Source of the DNA: Cerioporus squamosus
Lineage: Eukaryota > Basidiomycota > Agaricomycetes > Polyporales > Polyporaceae
Reading direction: 5' to 3'
Assembly: GCA_022592435.1 (NCBI GenBank)
Contig: JABYQS010000142.1
Location: 1 to 64,000 of the forward strand
Length of the DNA stretch: 64,000 bases
Made by a program: the position numbers and the translations under genes. The notes under the pieces are model-generated. The model saw only the letters and a program-made list of their open reading frames with translations, did not search any database and was not told the DNA's origin. Below are positions 1-15,687 of this stretch, one piece after another. How positions within the stretch are numbered: position 1 is the stretch's first letter; every line of letters starts with the position of its first letter.

Positions 1-60
1 GGAAGACTTACCTGCGCCAAGGACAGCGCCGACGAGCACCTCCCTACCCGTCGATGTCAT
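1..60 (-). CDS. First exon of an unidentified gene (partial)
   Basis: An ATG at 58-60 (read on the minus strand) opens a 49-nt exon encoding MTSTGREVLVGAVLGAG. It ends at 12 in a consensus donor (GTAAGT). The rest of the gene lies beyond the left edge, so the product cannot be named. The short hydrophobic glycine/alanine run could begin a Rossmann fold or a membrane segment, but 16 residues do not decide this. The start is chosen because the ATG precedes a good donor in frame. Confidence 0.4.
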   Translation of the reverse strand, partial: MTSTGREVLVGAVLGAGKSS

Positions 61-1080
61 TTGTCACGCTTTGTAGTTGCTGTCCAAGTCTTGAACCGGC
101 CAGGCGGAGCCAGAGGTTCGTGGAACTGATGCTATGCATTGAATCCGGACACCAGTACTGCTGTATGTCACCTTATCATAATCCCAGCGCAACGCCGTGA
201 CGCGGGCCCCAGATGAACTGATGATACACCACAACGACGCCGTCGAGGGCGCATAGCCCGAGGACGCAGGAAGCACCATGTCAGCCCGTAGTGAAGCCGC
301 AAGCGAACAAAACCCAGAGAAACGTAAACGCGACGCTGCCCTAACGAGCAGCCGCCTACTACTAACCGGGGAGCCCGCGGTACCCAGGGAAGAAAAGAGT
401 GATTCACAATTGCGATGAAAACCCAGGAGTGAAGATGAAGGCAAAGGCAAAGGCACAGTCGGAAGTCAGACAGACTGCTAACTAACAAGCGTACAGCGGC
501 GGAGAGGACAGCAAAGCAAACATCGACGAGATAGAGTGGGATGGATGGACGGTGGGCATGGCAGAGAACACGACAAACACAGACCCGGAACCCGAGGACG
601 GAGACGGAGACAAACAGAAGACGACGGAGTCCATGTGTGATATGATGATGTGATGCGGGTATGTATGTACAGGTGATATTGTGGGTCGTGACAGTTTTTC
701 ATAATCGATGAGAGGTGGACGGGCTGATGGTGGATGATGCACGGCGGGGATGAGTGGTATGCTGTGTTGAGCTCGCGGATGGATGTGATTGGGATCAGAT
801 GCCGATGGTGGGTGGTATGTGCGATGCAAAGACGTGAAAGCGAGAGCGCATGGGAGTGGGCATGTGAGTCATGTCGTGTCATGTCGTAGGCATAGTCGTT
901 ACTTGTGTACAGCTGTGGCGGCGGCGGCAGCGGGTCGTCGTCGGCAACACGGCGGCGTGGAGCGCAGAGATCGTATCCAAGAAGCTCCTGGGGGTAGCGT
1001 GGCATAACCTCCATGCTAGCCGGAGCGCGTGGAGAGGACAACAACGACCCGACGCCGCACTGTGCGGGGCGGCGATGAGA
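61..1080. other. Intergenic region, no gene recognised
   Basis: This lies between the start of the left-edge gene and the end of the F-box gene. The part near 61-480 is presumably the left gene's promoter and 5' UTR. From about 630 to 960 the plus strand is purine-rich with many GATG and GGTG runs, so long open frames appear on the minus strand, but they show no family signature and no splice logic. Confidence 0.5.
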
Positions 1081-2608
1081 TCATGAGTCCGCGTCCGTCG
1101 CAGTGAGCGTGGCTCGGCGGAGTGCACCCTGCGTGATGTTGACGCCTGTACAGTCTTCGAACCACACTGCGCGCTCGGCGCAGCGCGCGACGACCTTCTT
1201 CCAAAACTGCAGTACACGGGGGTGCGGCCGCTGAGTGCGCATCTTGTGGCTCTCCGGACTGAGATCGCGCACGAAGCGCAGGTTCGGGAAGGCGTCTCCC
1301 TGCAAGAGGGACGAGATTTGCTCGACCAGGAGGAAGTACGGCGTGTCCGCGAGGTCGTCGTCATTGTCGAAGGCGAACGCATCATACGAGTAAGACTTGT
1401 CCACGTCGAGTGGTGCGATTGGGTCCTCGAGGAGGCGCGTGTTGATGTCCCGAATACCGATGAGTTCGACGCGTGGGTGGGCGGGGAGGAGAATGTGCGG
1501 TGCGATCCAATCTGGGCTCTGCCAATGCCACTCTGCATCGGCGGAGCAAATAAACTCGCGTAAGTTCGGACACCATTCAGCAAGCGGGACAGGAGGTGGC
1601 TGCTGGTTCTGGTTCTGCTGCTGGAGCGCAACCAAGTGTTGGGGCATAGTGAGGTAATACTCCTCAATGAGGGATGAGGAGTGCCCGAGCTCCAGCTGTG
1701 TGAGCTTGCGGCCGTGCGCCTGAAAGAACGAGGAGAAACCTTCCCCGGTGTAGCTGAAGTCCGACGATAACACCGACAGGTTCGTGAGCGCCGGCATGTC
1801 CCAAGAGGCAAGCACCGCAAATGTGTTGTTGTCTAGCGAGACCTTGAGGGCGCGAAGGGACGGCAAATGGACGTTCATCTGCAGGTGCTGGAAGTTCTTG
1901 TGTGTTGACGAAGAGGACCCAGTCAACGCGTTGTTGAGACTGGGGAGGTTCGGTGATCGTGAGCACAGTTCCAGGTACTCGAGGCGTGTGGTGAGATTGT
2001 GGACGAGCGGAGCCATCCGGATCTCGAACGGAGCATCGTCGTAACTCGTCCAGCTTAGTCGTCGGAGCTTCGGCTGAGCGACGAGCGTGAGGATGGCCTC
2101 GGGGCTACAGCGGCGATCGGGAGACGTCTCGAGCACGCTACGCTGCACGGAATGGTGGTCCGAATAGATGGAGAGTTGGGGGGAATAGTCGAGAATTGTG
2201 CGAAGGTCGGCGGGTGCACAACGCTCGAGCGCTGGCGTCTCGATATGGAGTCGACGAATGAACTTGCCGCTGGAAGATAAGTTCTCGACGAATTCCATGA
2301 GAAGGGTACGCGCCAAGGCCTTGGCCTGGGCGGCACGACTGATCCAGACGAATTCGTAGAGGAAACCCCGGGCGAGGGCGTTCCATTGTCTGGAGACAAG
2401 GGAGAGACTCCTCTTGGTAGACATGCACATGCGATATGTGGCGAGCTGCGTCGACGAGGATTCGAGGAACGAGAGCTCTTGCGATGTGTCGAGGGGATCG
2501 TGGTGGAACAGACATGCGTGCTGGATGATGATACCCCATACCTCTGGGGGGACGTAAGGTATCCGGACTGTGCGGACTGTCTCTGGGGCGTGCGTCTTCG
2601 ATCGGCGG
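1081..2608 (-). CDS. F-box/LRR-like protein (5' exon unresolved)
   Basis: A single large exon encodes about 508 residues. Near its start is an F-box-like motif (IPYVPPEVWGIIIQHACL, then LVSRQWNALARGFLYEFVWI about 50 residues later). The rest is leucine-rich with irregular LRR-like segments, as in the expanded basidiomycete F-box families. Such proteins bind Skp1 through the F-box and present substrates to SCF ubiquitin ligases; no substrate can be inferred. No ATG precedes the F-box in this exon. The frame opens right after a branch site and acceptor (CTGAC followed by TATGTAG at 2609-2611), so a start exon lies upstream. One candidate is an 11-nt exon at 2865-2875 (ATGAGCTGTCC), in the right phase, but it needs a 256-nt intron, long for this genome. 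Stop is TGA at 1081-1083. Confidence 0.65.
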
Positions 2609-2875
2609 CTACATAACAATTGTCAGAAAACCCGTAAAGTCGGAAGGCAGCAAGAAGGGCGGCGCAGTGATAGGGTGTATGAGGCTATGTCGTGAGAGTC
2701 TCTCCGAGAACGACACCAAGGTCTCCCGACAATGATGCTAGTATTTGCCCAACAGAGGCTGGGCACGAACTGGGCAGCGACGCGGGTTGCAGGAAGGAGA
2801 GTGCTGGGGACAGCCGAACTAAGAGGAAGGGAGTCGCGGCGACGCCACCTGATGAGGTTCGCACGGACAGCTCAT

Positions 2876-4371
2876 CCTCGGCACCAGCGACGAGCTTCCC
2901 TCCCTGCTACGCTGCACGTACCCGCCGCTCGCTACCCGCCAAGTCCCGCGTTATGCATCGAGCGTCGTCGACTGAAGCAGCAAAACACGAGGTGACTCGC
3001 GCATGCGGAAACAAAGTACTCACAACTTGGAGCGTATCTTGACAGACAATGTGCGCACGCTGAGCTTCTTGCGCAGCGTCCTGGAGACGTCGTGAGGTTG
3101 GAGGACGCTGGGGACTGGCATGGCGGGAGTTGTCGCGGGTGGGGGAGGAGGAGGGGATAGGACGCGGGGGATGTTGGTGGACGGATGGGAAGTTGAGCTG
3201 GGCGGACTTGTCCCAGACGGTCAAAAAGCTTAACCGGGCGCTTCCGCGGTCTCGCCAGTGCCCCGCGCAGACGCCCGTCGGATTTGTTCGCCGTTGCCAT
3301 AAGCGGCATAGCAGGGCGCCGGTTCATTAAGTGCGGTTCTCGTCCTCGCTTACCGCCACGCTTATCCCACTCTATCGCGTCGTGAATCTCGCAGCTGCCC
3401 CCAGCGCAACCCAGCTCACCGCCAGCATCGAGCACATATCCCGGGGCAAGTACTCGGCCGGGTCTCGAGGCGGTGCGCTGCGGGCTCTGCTGTCAGCTGA
3501 CCCGCACCGTCTTCGCTCTCTTCTCGTCCGCAATTACGTGCGCTCGTCCATCACTTGTCAATATCAACGTCCGCCTAACCTTCCTGCCAACACTCCGCGC
3601 CTTGTACCCTCTTGGTCGCCACATGACAATCGTAGAACGCACAACGCATGGAATGTGGGTGCTTTCTGCTCGCTCGCGATGGAAATCTGCTCCGACCTAC
3701 TAGCGCCGCCGCACAACGCCAGAGCTGCTCATCCGCCTTCTGTCCGATGACCTCGGCGCCGGGATGGTCTCGGTGGAACGTCACGCTCTCCTCGAGTCCT
3801 GGAAGCCCGAGTATCCCAGCGTCCACGATAGAACTAAACTCGTCACAGATGGCCTTCTGATAGGACTAGCGCGCTCGAGTCCTCTCCGAGTCCCTCCTCC
3901 TGATGTCTTCCGACGTTGACTACACCCCGTTCTCATCATTTCACAACTGCTCTGATGTGTATCCCGCATGCTGCTTCTAGGTACTGCGATCCTCGTGTCT
4001 ACCCGACCCCCGTTGTTCGTAGTAACCATAAGACATACAGTTATGTCATCCCTCAATACACGTGGGCATGGAGACTGCCTCGAGTTTACCATACTATTTG
4101 TGTAACGGTGTCTCACCCGTTCACGGCTCCTGCAGCCTGCGTGTCCATGCGGTACGCCGTCCGTTCACTTCCAGCCTATGCTCTCAGTATGAACGTCTGA
4201 ACAGCGGTCTATAAGCACTGACAGGTACCAGGCACCAGTCGTCGTCAATACGAGACGTCAGCAACTGCGCCACAGTCGGGCACTTCACGCCAACCCGAAC
4301 GCAGCAGGCAATATCGCTGCGTCCAGCCCCATATCTCAGGAAGAATCCTCCGCCACCGACCCTTCGCACCA
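2876..4371. other. Gene-poor region with half of a duplicated segment
   Basis: No confident gene is visible. Open frames on the minus strand between 2907 and 3435 lack an ATG and a recognisable domain. A plus-strand frame near 3700-3920 reads coding-like (contains ALLESWKPEYPSV) but lacks a start. Its 3768-3878 part is similar to 5808-5932, so this may be a relic of a mobile or duplicated gene. Confidence 0.4.
3768..3878. repeat. Diverged duplicated segment, copy 1
   Basis: About 110 bp sharing ordered blocks with 5808-5932: CTCGGTGGA, then GTCCT(G/A)GAAGCCCGAGTAT, then CAGCGTCC...ACGATA, then GATAGGA...GCGCG...TCGAG. The copies are in the same orientation and differ by substitutions and small indels. 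Confidence 0.5.
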
Positions 4372-4760
4372 TGTCAGGATCCAGACGTTCGCCCCCAGAG
4401 ATCGCTGACAGGGTGAGTGCCACACGCTAGGCACACCCCTCTACTCCGCAGCTTATCGCGTACCACCCAGGCAATGAAAGAGCGGCGTGCTCCTCTCTAT
4501 GTTGGTGCGTCTTCTCCGTATGATCTGTCTGTGCGAGGACTTCAGCGCTCATCTTCGATAGTACGGTATTCGATGCGAGGTCGAGAAGACTGCTCGATGT
4601 CCTGTCAGGGTGCCATTCTCCCCGTTGAACAGACAGAACATGAATCTAACTGTCCTCAGGATCTGCACTTCAGCCGTTCATCTCTCCGGCTCCGGTCCGC
4701 GCCATCCGGTGCACGCACACTTCGCCCCGGTGAGTTCATAACAGTAGTGTATCGCAAGCA
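4372..4760 (+). pseudogene. Probable F-box gene relic
   Basis: An ATG at 4372 opens MSGSRRSPPEIADR, followed by a small intron (GTGAGT to CCGCAG, about 4410-4450). The frame then continues LIAYHPGNERAACSSLCW, which resembles the start of basidiomycete F-box proteins (xPPEIxDxxIDxLxxDxxALxxCSLVC). Downstream, pieces matching the next conserved block (CEVEKTAR and a DLHFSRSSLRLRSAPSG-like stretch) occur in different frames and are separated by stops. I read this as a decayed F-box gene. The identification rests on pattern recognition of a loosely conserved family, so it is tentative. Confidence 0.35.
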
Positions 4761-6220
4761 GTTCCTGTATTGAAGTTGCATAGATTAGTAGCAGGGCTGC
4801 CCAAGTCAACAGACGTGCGCAACGCTCTGCCATACCAATGGAGCCAAGCAACATACCGCGTTCCTCAGGGCTGGAGTCGACAACATGTCACTGCCCATCT
4901 CTCCATAACCAGCGCATCCGCGGCCAGGCCACCGTCTCGCTCGGCATTGAAGATCGTCCTGGCGGTCCAGATTCAAACGCGACCGGCTGCACGACGGCCG
5001 GGGTTGCAATTGACATCCTACCGGGGCCCGGGCTTGCGCGGAAGCGAATCGCACACTAATCCACTCAACATGATCGAGTCTGGATGTTCAAGCTTCAAGC
5101 TTGGAATAGGAGCGGTATATGTATCAATGTCCGTGTCTACCTCTCCTGGATTCCTGTCGCCATTCACTAGCACTCATCGCTCGACGGTCACAGCAATGCG
5201 CGGACGTACGCTCACACCGCTCAAGCCCTCGTTCTCTACCACGAGGAGGCCGTTGCGTTCACGCGACAGTGGCGGACCCGCGTGAGCGGCTATATGCACA
5301 CCATCCTGGCGGCCCTGTGGATATTCACACCGTTCTGTACGTCACTGGCAGACTTGTCCCCTTCTAGATTCCGTTTCGCCATCGTTTTGCTGACTCGGAC
5401 CTCATCACAGTGAGCCTACCCCTCTTCGTGTATACGCCCCGGCGCTGGTTCGCAGCGGCCATCCACTCTATGCTCCTCGCGGCCGCCTTCCCCGTCGTCC
5501 TCTGCCTCCTCCTCGAAGGCGGCGGCTTGAGTGCCGGCCCCGGTAGCGGGCTCCTGGCGCTGCACGACCTCCCGAAGGCGTATGCGGCGTTGGCACAAGG
5601 AGCCCTCAAGCACTTCGACATCTTCATCCGCCTCTTCGAGGTCGTCATCTGCATATTGGAGCTCGTCCTCCGCATATCCAAGCTCTTCCTCCACGCGCTG
5701 CGCACGACCAGACTCCACTTGCAGAGCTCCATTATCGCGTCCAGCGTGGTGGGAGCTCCCGACGAGGCACCTGCCACTGGCGCTGCGACCGCCTGTCGCG
5801 GGGGATCGACTCGGTGGACGATCCTCGACGTCCTAGAAGCCCGAGTATCCTAGCGTCCGCACGATACCTTTCCTGTTCAAATCCGGCTCTTCCGCGGTTG
5901 ACCTCCCGATAGGAACTGGCGCGCCGGTCGAGCTTCTCAGCTAAAAGTTGCAGCGCTGTCGGAGTCTTCGGACGCGTGTCGAGTATTCCACCTTGAGGCT
6001 TGTACCTATCAATCCCATCACATTCCTTTTCATTGCCTAACTCTTGAAATTGTGGAGGTCGTACATCAAATTGAATTCAAAGCAATCTACTGGGACGAGT
6101 CGTCTGCCATCTATCCACAATCAACTCTTGCCGCTATTCAGTCGTTTTCATCCCCCACCACAGCGCTGTGACATTCGGTGCGTAGCGATCATTCCTCCCT
6201 CTGAGGCGTTCTTCAACCTG
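4761..6220. other. Gene-poor region, no gene recognised
   Basis: Long open frames overlap on both strands at 5364-5853, including an acidic, Glu-rich frame on the minus strand. None has an ATG in a sensible context or a family signature. Copy 2 of the duplicated segment lies inside. Confidence 0.4.
5808..5932. repeat. Diverged duplicated segment, copy 2
   Basis: Second copy of the 3768-3878 segment, in the same orientation about 2.0 kb downstream. In this copy the frame that is open in copy 1 is closed by a TAG, which argues that at least one copy is non-functional. Confidence 0.5.
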
Positions 6221-6224
6221 AGTG

Positions 6225-6580
6225 AGAGCTTGAGCAAGAGGGGTTGAGTGCTAGCACGACGCGAGAGGCTTGAATCCGAGAGCGAGAGCGAGGTCTTGGT
6301 CCACAAACGAGAGGTCCACAAACGAGAGCGAGGTCCTGGTCCGAACGCGAGAACGAGGTCTTGATCCAAACGCGAGAGCGAGTACTGAGTCCAAGAGCAA
6401 AAGCCGAAGTCGGAAACTTGATGCAGAGAGCGAGCACGAGAGCTTCATGCAAAGAGCGAGTACGAGAGCTTGAATTGAAGAGAGAACGCTCGAGCTTGCC
6501 GAAGGCTGAAGCGCGAGAGCATGAGTCCCGGAGCGAGAGCTTGGGTGGGGTCTAGTCCAGAGAGAGCGAGTACTTGAATC
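6225..6580. repeat. Degenerate tandem repeat array (GAGCGAG-type)
   Basis: About 350 bp built from diverged units of roughly 20-30 bp with the core GAGAGCGAGGTCTTG(G/A)TCCAAA, best preserved at 6280-6390. One unit (GGTCCACAAACGAGAG) is repeated exactly at 6297-6328. The plus strand is purine-rich. The minus strand stays open through the array and would encode a Leu/Ser/Ala repeat, but this follows from the composition and no real gene is supported. Confidence 0.6.
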
Positions 6581-7397
6581 AAAGCGCTTGGGCGACGTGG
6601 CGATCGGGATGGCAATATGGCTATGGTCCATGTCGAAGTCGCATGCGAGCGTGTCAAAGCAAGGGTCCTGTTCTGTGAGCCAAATGCCAACCGCATGCCA
6701 GCGAGGTTCAGTCCTGCACACATTCCACGAACAAAAATGTGAAACACACACTCGTCCTGAACGACTCACGTCCACCACTCGAGCACCGCCGTCTTGCCAT
6801 GGCAGCTCATCGCCGCCGAGTGCTTGCCACGGGAGCTCGTTCATATCCACATGCAACCTCCCGTGCGCTCTGTATCGCTGCCTGACCCTGACCAAAATGT
6901 CCACCAAGACCGCAAGCCTCGAAGGAAAGTCTCGTTTAGGGAGGTTTGGAAGGCTAATAGACCTATTGTGGCAAGCGTAAGGGGGTTACGTGCAACGTTT
7001 TAGATAACGCAAAACTCTTACTTCCAATAATTCATTTACTAGGCCTTTACTAACCCCGGAAAGGATGCTTTCTTTGCAGTGTCAGTACTCAGTGCTGCGG
7101 CCAACGACGAATACCTCGGGGCATTTAAACACGTCCTAGGTGGGGCCAAGAAAGTCAGCGATGCAATTGTTGCCAATTGGCACAAACAGAACCGATACAC
7201 ATGAATCTAGAAAGCACAGTACAATACGGTAACAAGGGGTGGCATGTACAGATATCAGACTATATGTGAGATACGATAAGCACGAACGGATCTACATGGA
7301 ACGATGCGAAAGCTCTGCTGCACTACTCGACTCTAGCGGATGCAAGGAGGAGCACAACAAACAACAGGTGAGGAACAAGAACAGCAACGATACGAGC
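6581..7397. other. Intergenic region downstream of SMC5
   Basis: Contains a short imperfect direct repeat (CTTGCCATGGCAGCTCATC and CTTGCCACGGGAGCTCGTT, about 6793-6845). From about 7000 the sequence is AT-richer and probably holds the SMC5 3' UTR. No gene recognised. Confidence 0.4.
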
Positions 7398-12231
<4,834 letters not shown>

Positions 12232-12483
12232 CGAATCTCGACAAGCGGGAAGGGAAAGGAATGCAGAGGTGGTCGTCGTCGGCGCTATGAGACAAGGAGG
12301 GCGTTGGGCGTCCCTCGACGCGTCGCGTGACTTCAGGGCAGGTTCAGACGCACACGGTCACATGTGACAGACGCGGTGACTCACAGTCAGATCAGCCAAG
12401 ATAGCCGCCCGAGCAGCTACTACTAGAGCGAAGGGTTCAAGGTTGCCCTCAGCTGTCGGAGCCGTCTTCATCCTCAAACCATC
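12232..12483. promoter_or_regulatory. Shared divergent promoter, SMC5/ITPA
   Basis: The 252 bp between the two start codons must hold both 5' UTRs and core promoters. No clear TATA box is visible, as is common for housekeeping genes. Confidence 0.5.
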
Positions 12484-13283
12484 ATGAAGATCAGTGCGTA
12501 TGAATGACACGAAATACGACGGCTCTCACGAATGTTGCCAGCTTTTGTGACCGGAAACGCCGGCAAACTGAGAGAGGTCCGCCAAATCCTCGGCGCGTCG
12601 AACATTGAGGTAGACTCTCAAGAATTGGACAGTATGTCGTGAATAGTATGAATGTCTTACTGGATACTGACATTTGTTATTCTCAGTTCCGGAGGTACAG
12701 GGCTCAACAAGAGAGGTGGCGACCGCGAAGTGTCGGCGCGCAGCTGAGCTACTTGGCGGACCATGCATCACGGAGGACACCGCGCTCTGCTTCGAGGCTC
12801 TCCATGGCCTGCCTGGACCATACATCAAGTACTTCCTGAAGGAACTTGGGCATGACGGTATGCCAATGTTGCCGGTCTTACTAGGATGAAACTCCGCTCA
12901 GAACTCAGTCCCACAGGTCTCAACAAGCTTCTCGTCGGTTTTGACACCAACACGGCCTGGGCGTTGTGCACGTTCGCATACAGCGCAGGACCAGGCCACG
13001 AACCCATCCTCTTTGAGGGCCGGACCGACGGTCGCATTGTGCCTGCGCGCGGCGACGGCACCTTCGGCTGGGATCCCTGCTTCGAAGCGGAAAACACCGG
13101 CAAAACGTACGTATTATTCCTCATCCTGCCGCATGTCCGATATCACGACATCGAGAGTCTCATGTTGTCCATGTCTGCAGATACGCCGAGATGCAAGCCG
13201 ATGAGAAGAACAAGATTTCGCATCGCGGTCGTGCACTTGAGAAGCTAGAGCAATACCTGCGTACCCTGCCGCCGACGTCCTAA
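12484..13283 (+). CDS. HAM1: Inosine triphosphate pyrophosphatase (Ham1/ITPA)
   Basis: Hydrolyses ITP, dITP and XTP to the monophosphates, cleaning the nucleotide pool in the cytosol. Five exons (12484-12493, 12542-12631, 12687-12857, 12917-13106, 13181-13283) join to 187 codons, the usual family length. The 10-nt first exon spliced to exon 2 gives [16 protein letters not shown], the canonical N-terminus; starting instead at the ATG at 12533 would lose it. Further conserved motifs are the catalytic loop [26 protein letters not shown] and FGWDPCF, with SHRGRAL near the end. All are present and uninterrupted. Confidence 0.95.
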
Positions 13284-14071
13284 GACATCGCTGCCGAGTC
13301 TGTTTGTGTACCATAGTAAGTAGATCACAAGTAATGAAACTCGCGAATTTCCAAAGACTTGGTGAGTATCCTTCCACTTCGATTGTCTCGGTTTGATCAC
13401 CATCGAAGGAACAATCACTTATAGCGCAACCGCGAAAGATCGAACAATCACACTCTGGAGACGTCAACAAGTGTCCATTGAAGGGCTCTGAACGTAAACA
13501 CGTTCCCACTGCATTCCCAAGCCAGTTCAACCGATGAGAGTCGATGACAAACTCATCCTCTGTTCCCCCGCGCTTGAGTTACCATACTTAATCAGCAACC
13601 GTATGGGGCAATCTAGACGCCAGCTGGAGGCCGTTGCCGTCAACAGGCTGCCTCCATCGCACATCAAACGCGATTTCAATCGTGGCGCAATCCTCATGTC
13701 TTCTGACTCCTTCCAGCCATCCGCTTATCATAGCTGTCAGTCAGCAGACGCAGCTCGGCGATAGTGGGAAGATTTCTTACAGAGAAGAGCCTCGCCTGTT
13801 CACCGCTGGCTCTATGAACGCAGACGAATACGTCAGTACGCGAACAGCGGCGAGTAAGTGGACGTGTCCTCATTCAATATGCTCAGTCAGCTGCCTATCT
13901 GCCCTGATCAGGCGAGCGATGGCACAGAGGAGTACCGTGCGCACGCCTGATGCCCAGTAGTATATATACTGGTCGCAACATTGGCTGTGGTCCAGCAATC
14001 CAGTCTCCTCTCTCACCTCTCATCTCCACATACCACATCCACTCCCAGTTCATCTGCCTAACCAACCCAGC
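13284..14071. other. Intergenic region with promoter of the NmrA-type gene
   Basis: No gene recognised. The only clear signal is the TATA box near its right end. Confidence 0.5.
13961..13968 (+). promoter_or_regulatory. TATA box of the NmrA-type gene
   Basis: TATATATA inside a short palindrome (AGTATATATACT), about 104 bp before the ATG at 14072. The distance fits a TATA box plus a short 5' UTR. It suggests a regulated rather than constitutive gene. Confidence 0.55.
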
Positions 14072-15350
14072 ATGTCCGCCAAGACGACCATCTTCCTCAC
14101 TGGCGCCACTGGTACGATCGAACACCCCACGTATCTCGTTCTACACTGACAAGTCCCCATCAGGCTACCTCGGCGGTACCGTTCTCGCCCGCCTCCTGAA
14201 CCACCCCGACAGGAAGAACTTTGAAATCACGGTCCTCGTCCGCAACGAGGCCAAGGCGAAGATCCTGTCTGACAAGTTCGGCCTCAAAACCGTCATCGGC
14301 ACTCACCAGGACCTCGACAAGGTCGAGAGCCAGGCTGAAGCTGCGCACATCGTCTTCAACATCGTCAGTGCCTCTTCATTCTTTGCGGAGTCTTCTCACT
14401 GACAACGTCGATCGCAGTCGGACGCAGACGATGCCAATTTCACCGGCGCACTCCTGAAGGGCTTGAAGAACAGGAACACCAAGACCGGAGAGGTCCCGAT
14501 CCTCATCCATACCGTACGTCGTCTTCATCTCTGTCGCCTCGCTTCCAAGACTCACTCACATGCTCGCTACAGACTGGGTCTGCCATCGTCATGGACGACG
14601 CCAGGGGCGCGTATGCTGCCGGCCCAGAGACCATCTTCGACGACGTCGACGTCGAGAAGGCCAAGGCCATCCCGCCCACCGCCTTCCACCACAACGTCGA
14701 CCTCCTCATCCTCGACGCCGACACGCAGGGCTACGTGCGCGGGTACCTCGTGAACCCCTCCACCATCTACGGCGCCCCGACGCACGCGCTCGTCGCCGCC
14801 GGCATCACGAACACGCACTCGATCCAGATCCCCGTGCTCATCCAGGCCTCCCTGGCGCGCAAGCAGGCGGGCATGGTCGGAGAGGGCAAGGCGATCTGGC
14901 CGAACATCCACGTCGACGACAGTGAGTTACCCCACTACCGCTACCGCATGCATACTCAAAGTGCACCCCACTCACCATCGATGCTCTGCAGCGGCCGAGC
15001 TGTACATCACGCTCTTCGACGCCATTCGCAAGAACCCCGACGGTCCCGGACACGGCTGGAACGGCTACTACAACGGGGAGAACGGCGAGTACACCTGGTA
15101 CCAGCTCGGCAAGGCTGTCGGCCAGGCCCTTGTCGAGCTCGGCATCGCCTCCAACCCCGAGCCAACCACGTTCACCCAGGAGGAGCTCCTCAAGTACTTC
15201 CCCAGCCTGGACTTCGCGTACGTCTGGGGCTCGAACTGTCGCATCAAGGCGAGCCGTGCGCGTGCGCTCGGCTGGAAGCCGAAGTACACCACTCACTGCG
15301 TTTTGACCCCGGTTAGTGGAAGTGCGAGTGTCTCAGGAGAAAGCAGGTAG
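14072..15350 (+). CDS. NAD(P)-binding NmrA/epimerase-type protein, C-terminus altered by a MITE
   Basis: An extended-SDR/NmrA-like protein; the substrate is unknown. Exon 1 (14072-14111) joined to exon 2 (from 14164) gives MSAKTTIFLTGATGYLGGT, with the glycine-rich dinucleotide-binding motif. Later blocks are an HTTGS-like segment, YVRGYLVNPSTIYG, and NGEYTWYQLGKAVG in the C-terminal half. Up to KPKYTT the protein looks normal. The codon ACT (15291-15293) then runs into a 394-bp inverted-repeat element. Translation continues for 18 foreign residues (HCVLTPVSGSASVSGESR) to a TAG at 15348-15350. The original last 17 codons and stop survive beyond the element at 15691-15744. The Rossmann core is intact, so the altered protein may still fold. 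Splicing inside the element could change the end further. Confidence 0.85.
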
Positions 15351-15687
15351 TTGCACGCTGTTGTAGACCAGTGATTCCAGAGGAAAATATCCTCTACTAC
15401 ACGCTAGTAGGCGCTACCGTCCGAACAGGTCACATGCATCACAACCTAGTACACGTAGCGAGTTGGCGGCCTACTCGAACCCGGTTCGAGTAGCTGCAAC
15501 CTTCCGCAACCGATCTCAGCTGCCTCAGCTAGCTGAGACTCAAGTACTCTTACAGGTAACATCCCCTCACCAGCATTCAGAAGTCGACCCGGGGGACAAT
15601 TCAGGTTTGACTATACAGGACTACGCCACCAGTTATCATCTGTTGATCGGAGCTCGAATGTTAACTAGGAGCCCTCAAAACGCAGTG
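15294..15687. mobile_element. 394-bp MITE in the last exon (CACTG-type ends)
   Basis: Both ends carry a perfect 13-bp terminal inverted repeat: CACTGCGTTTTGA at 15294-15306 and TCAAAACGCAGTG at 15675-15687. They are flanked by a 3-bp direct repeat ACT (15291-15293 and 15688-15690), read as the target-site duplication. Removing the element and one ACT restores the gene's frame exactly. There is no transposase reading frame, so it is non-autonomous. The interior has several short palindromes: an 11-bp perfect inverted repeat with a 1-nt centre at 15471-15493 and CTCAGCTAGCTGAG at 15524-15537. CACTG ends with a 3-bp duplication fit the CACTA/EnSpm superfamily; this assignment is inference. Confidence 0.9.

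Noticed and set aside
879..1820. 313-codon open frame on the minus strand overlapping the F-box gene
   Set aside because: It overlaps the real coding frame, is Arg/Ser-rich as expected of a shifted GC-rich frame, and has no domain.
5364..5853. Overlapping frames on both strands, one Glu-rich, one hydrophobic
   Set aside because: They lack ATG starts or splice logic and mirror each other; no family recognised.
6251..6907. 218-codon minus-strand frame through the repeat array
   Set aside because: No ATG in a sensible place; the length is explained by the repeat composition.
15471..15493. Sequence resembling a tRNA T-arm (GGTTCGAG)
   Set aside because: It is one half of an 11-bp palindrome inside the MITE, and no cloverleaf can be folded around it.
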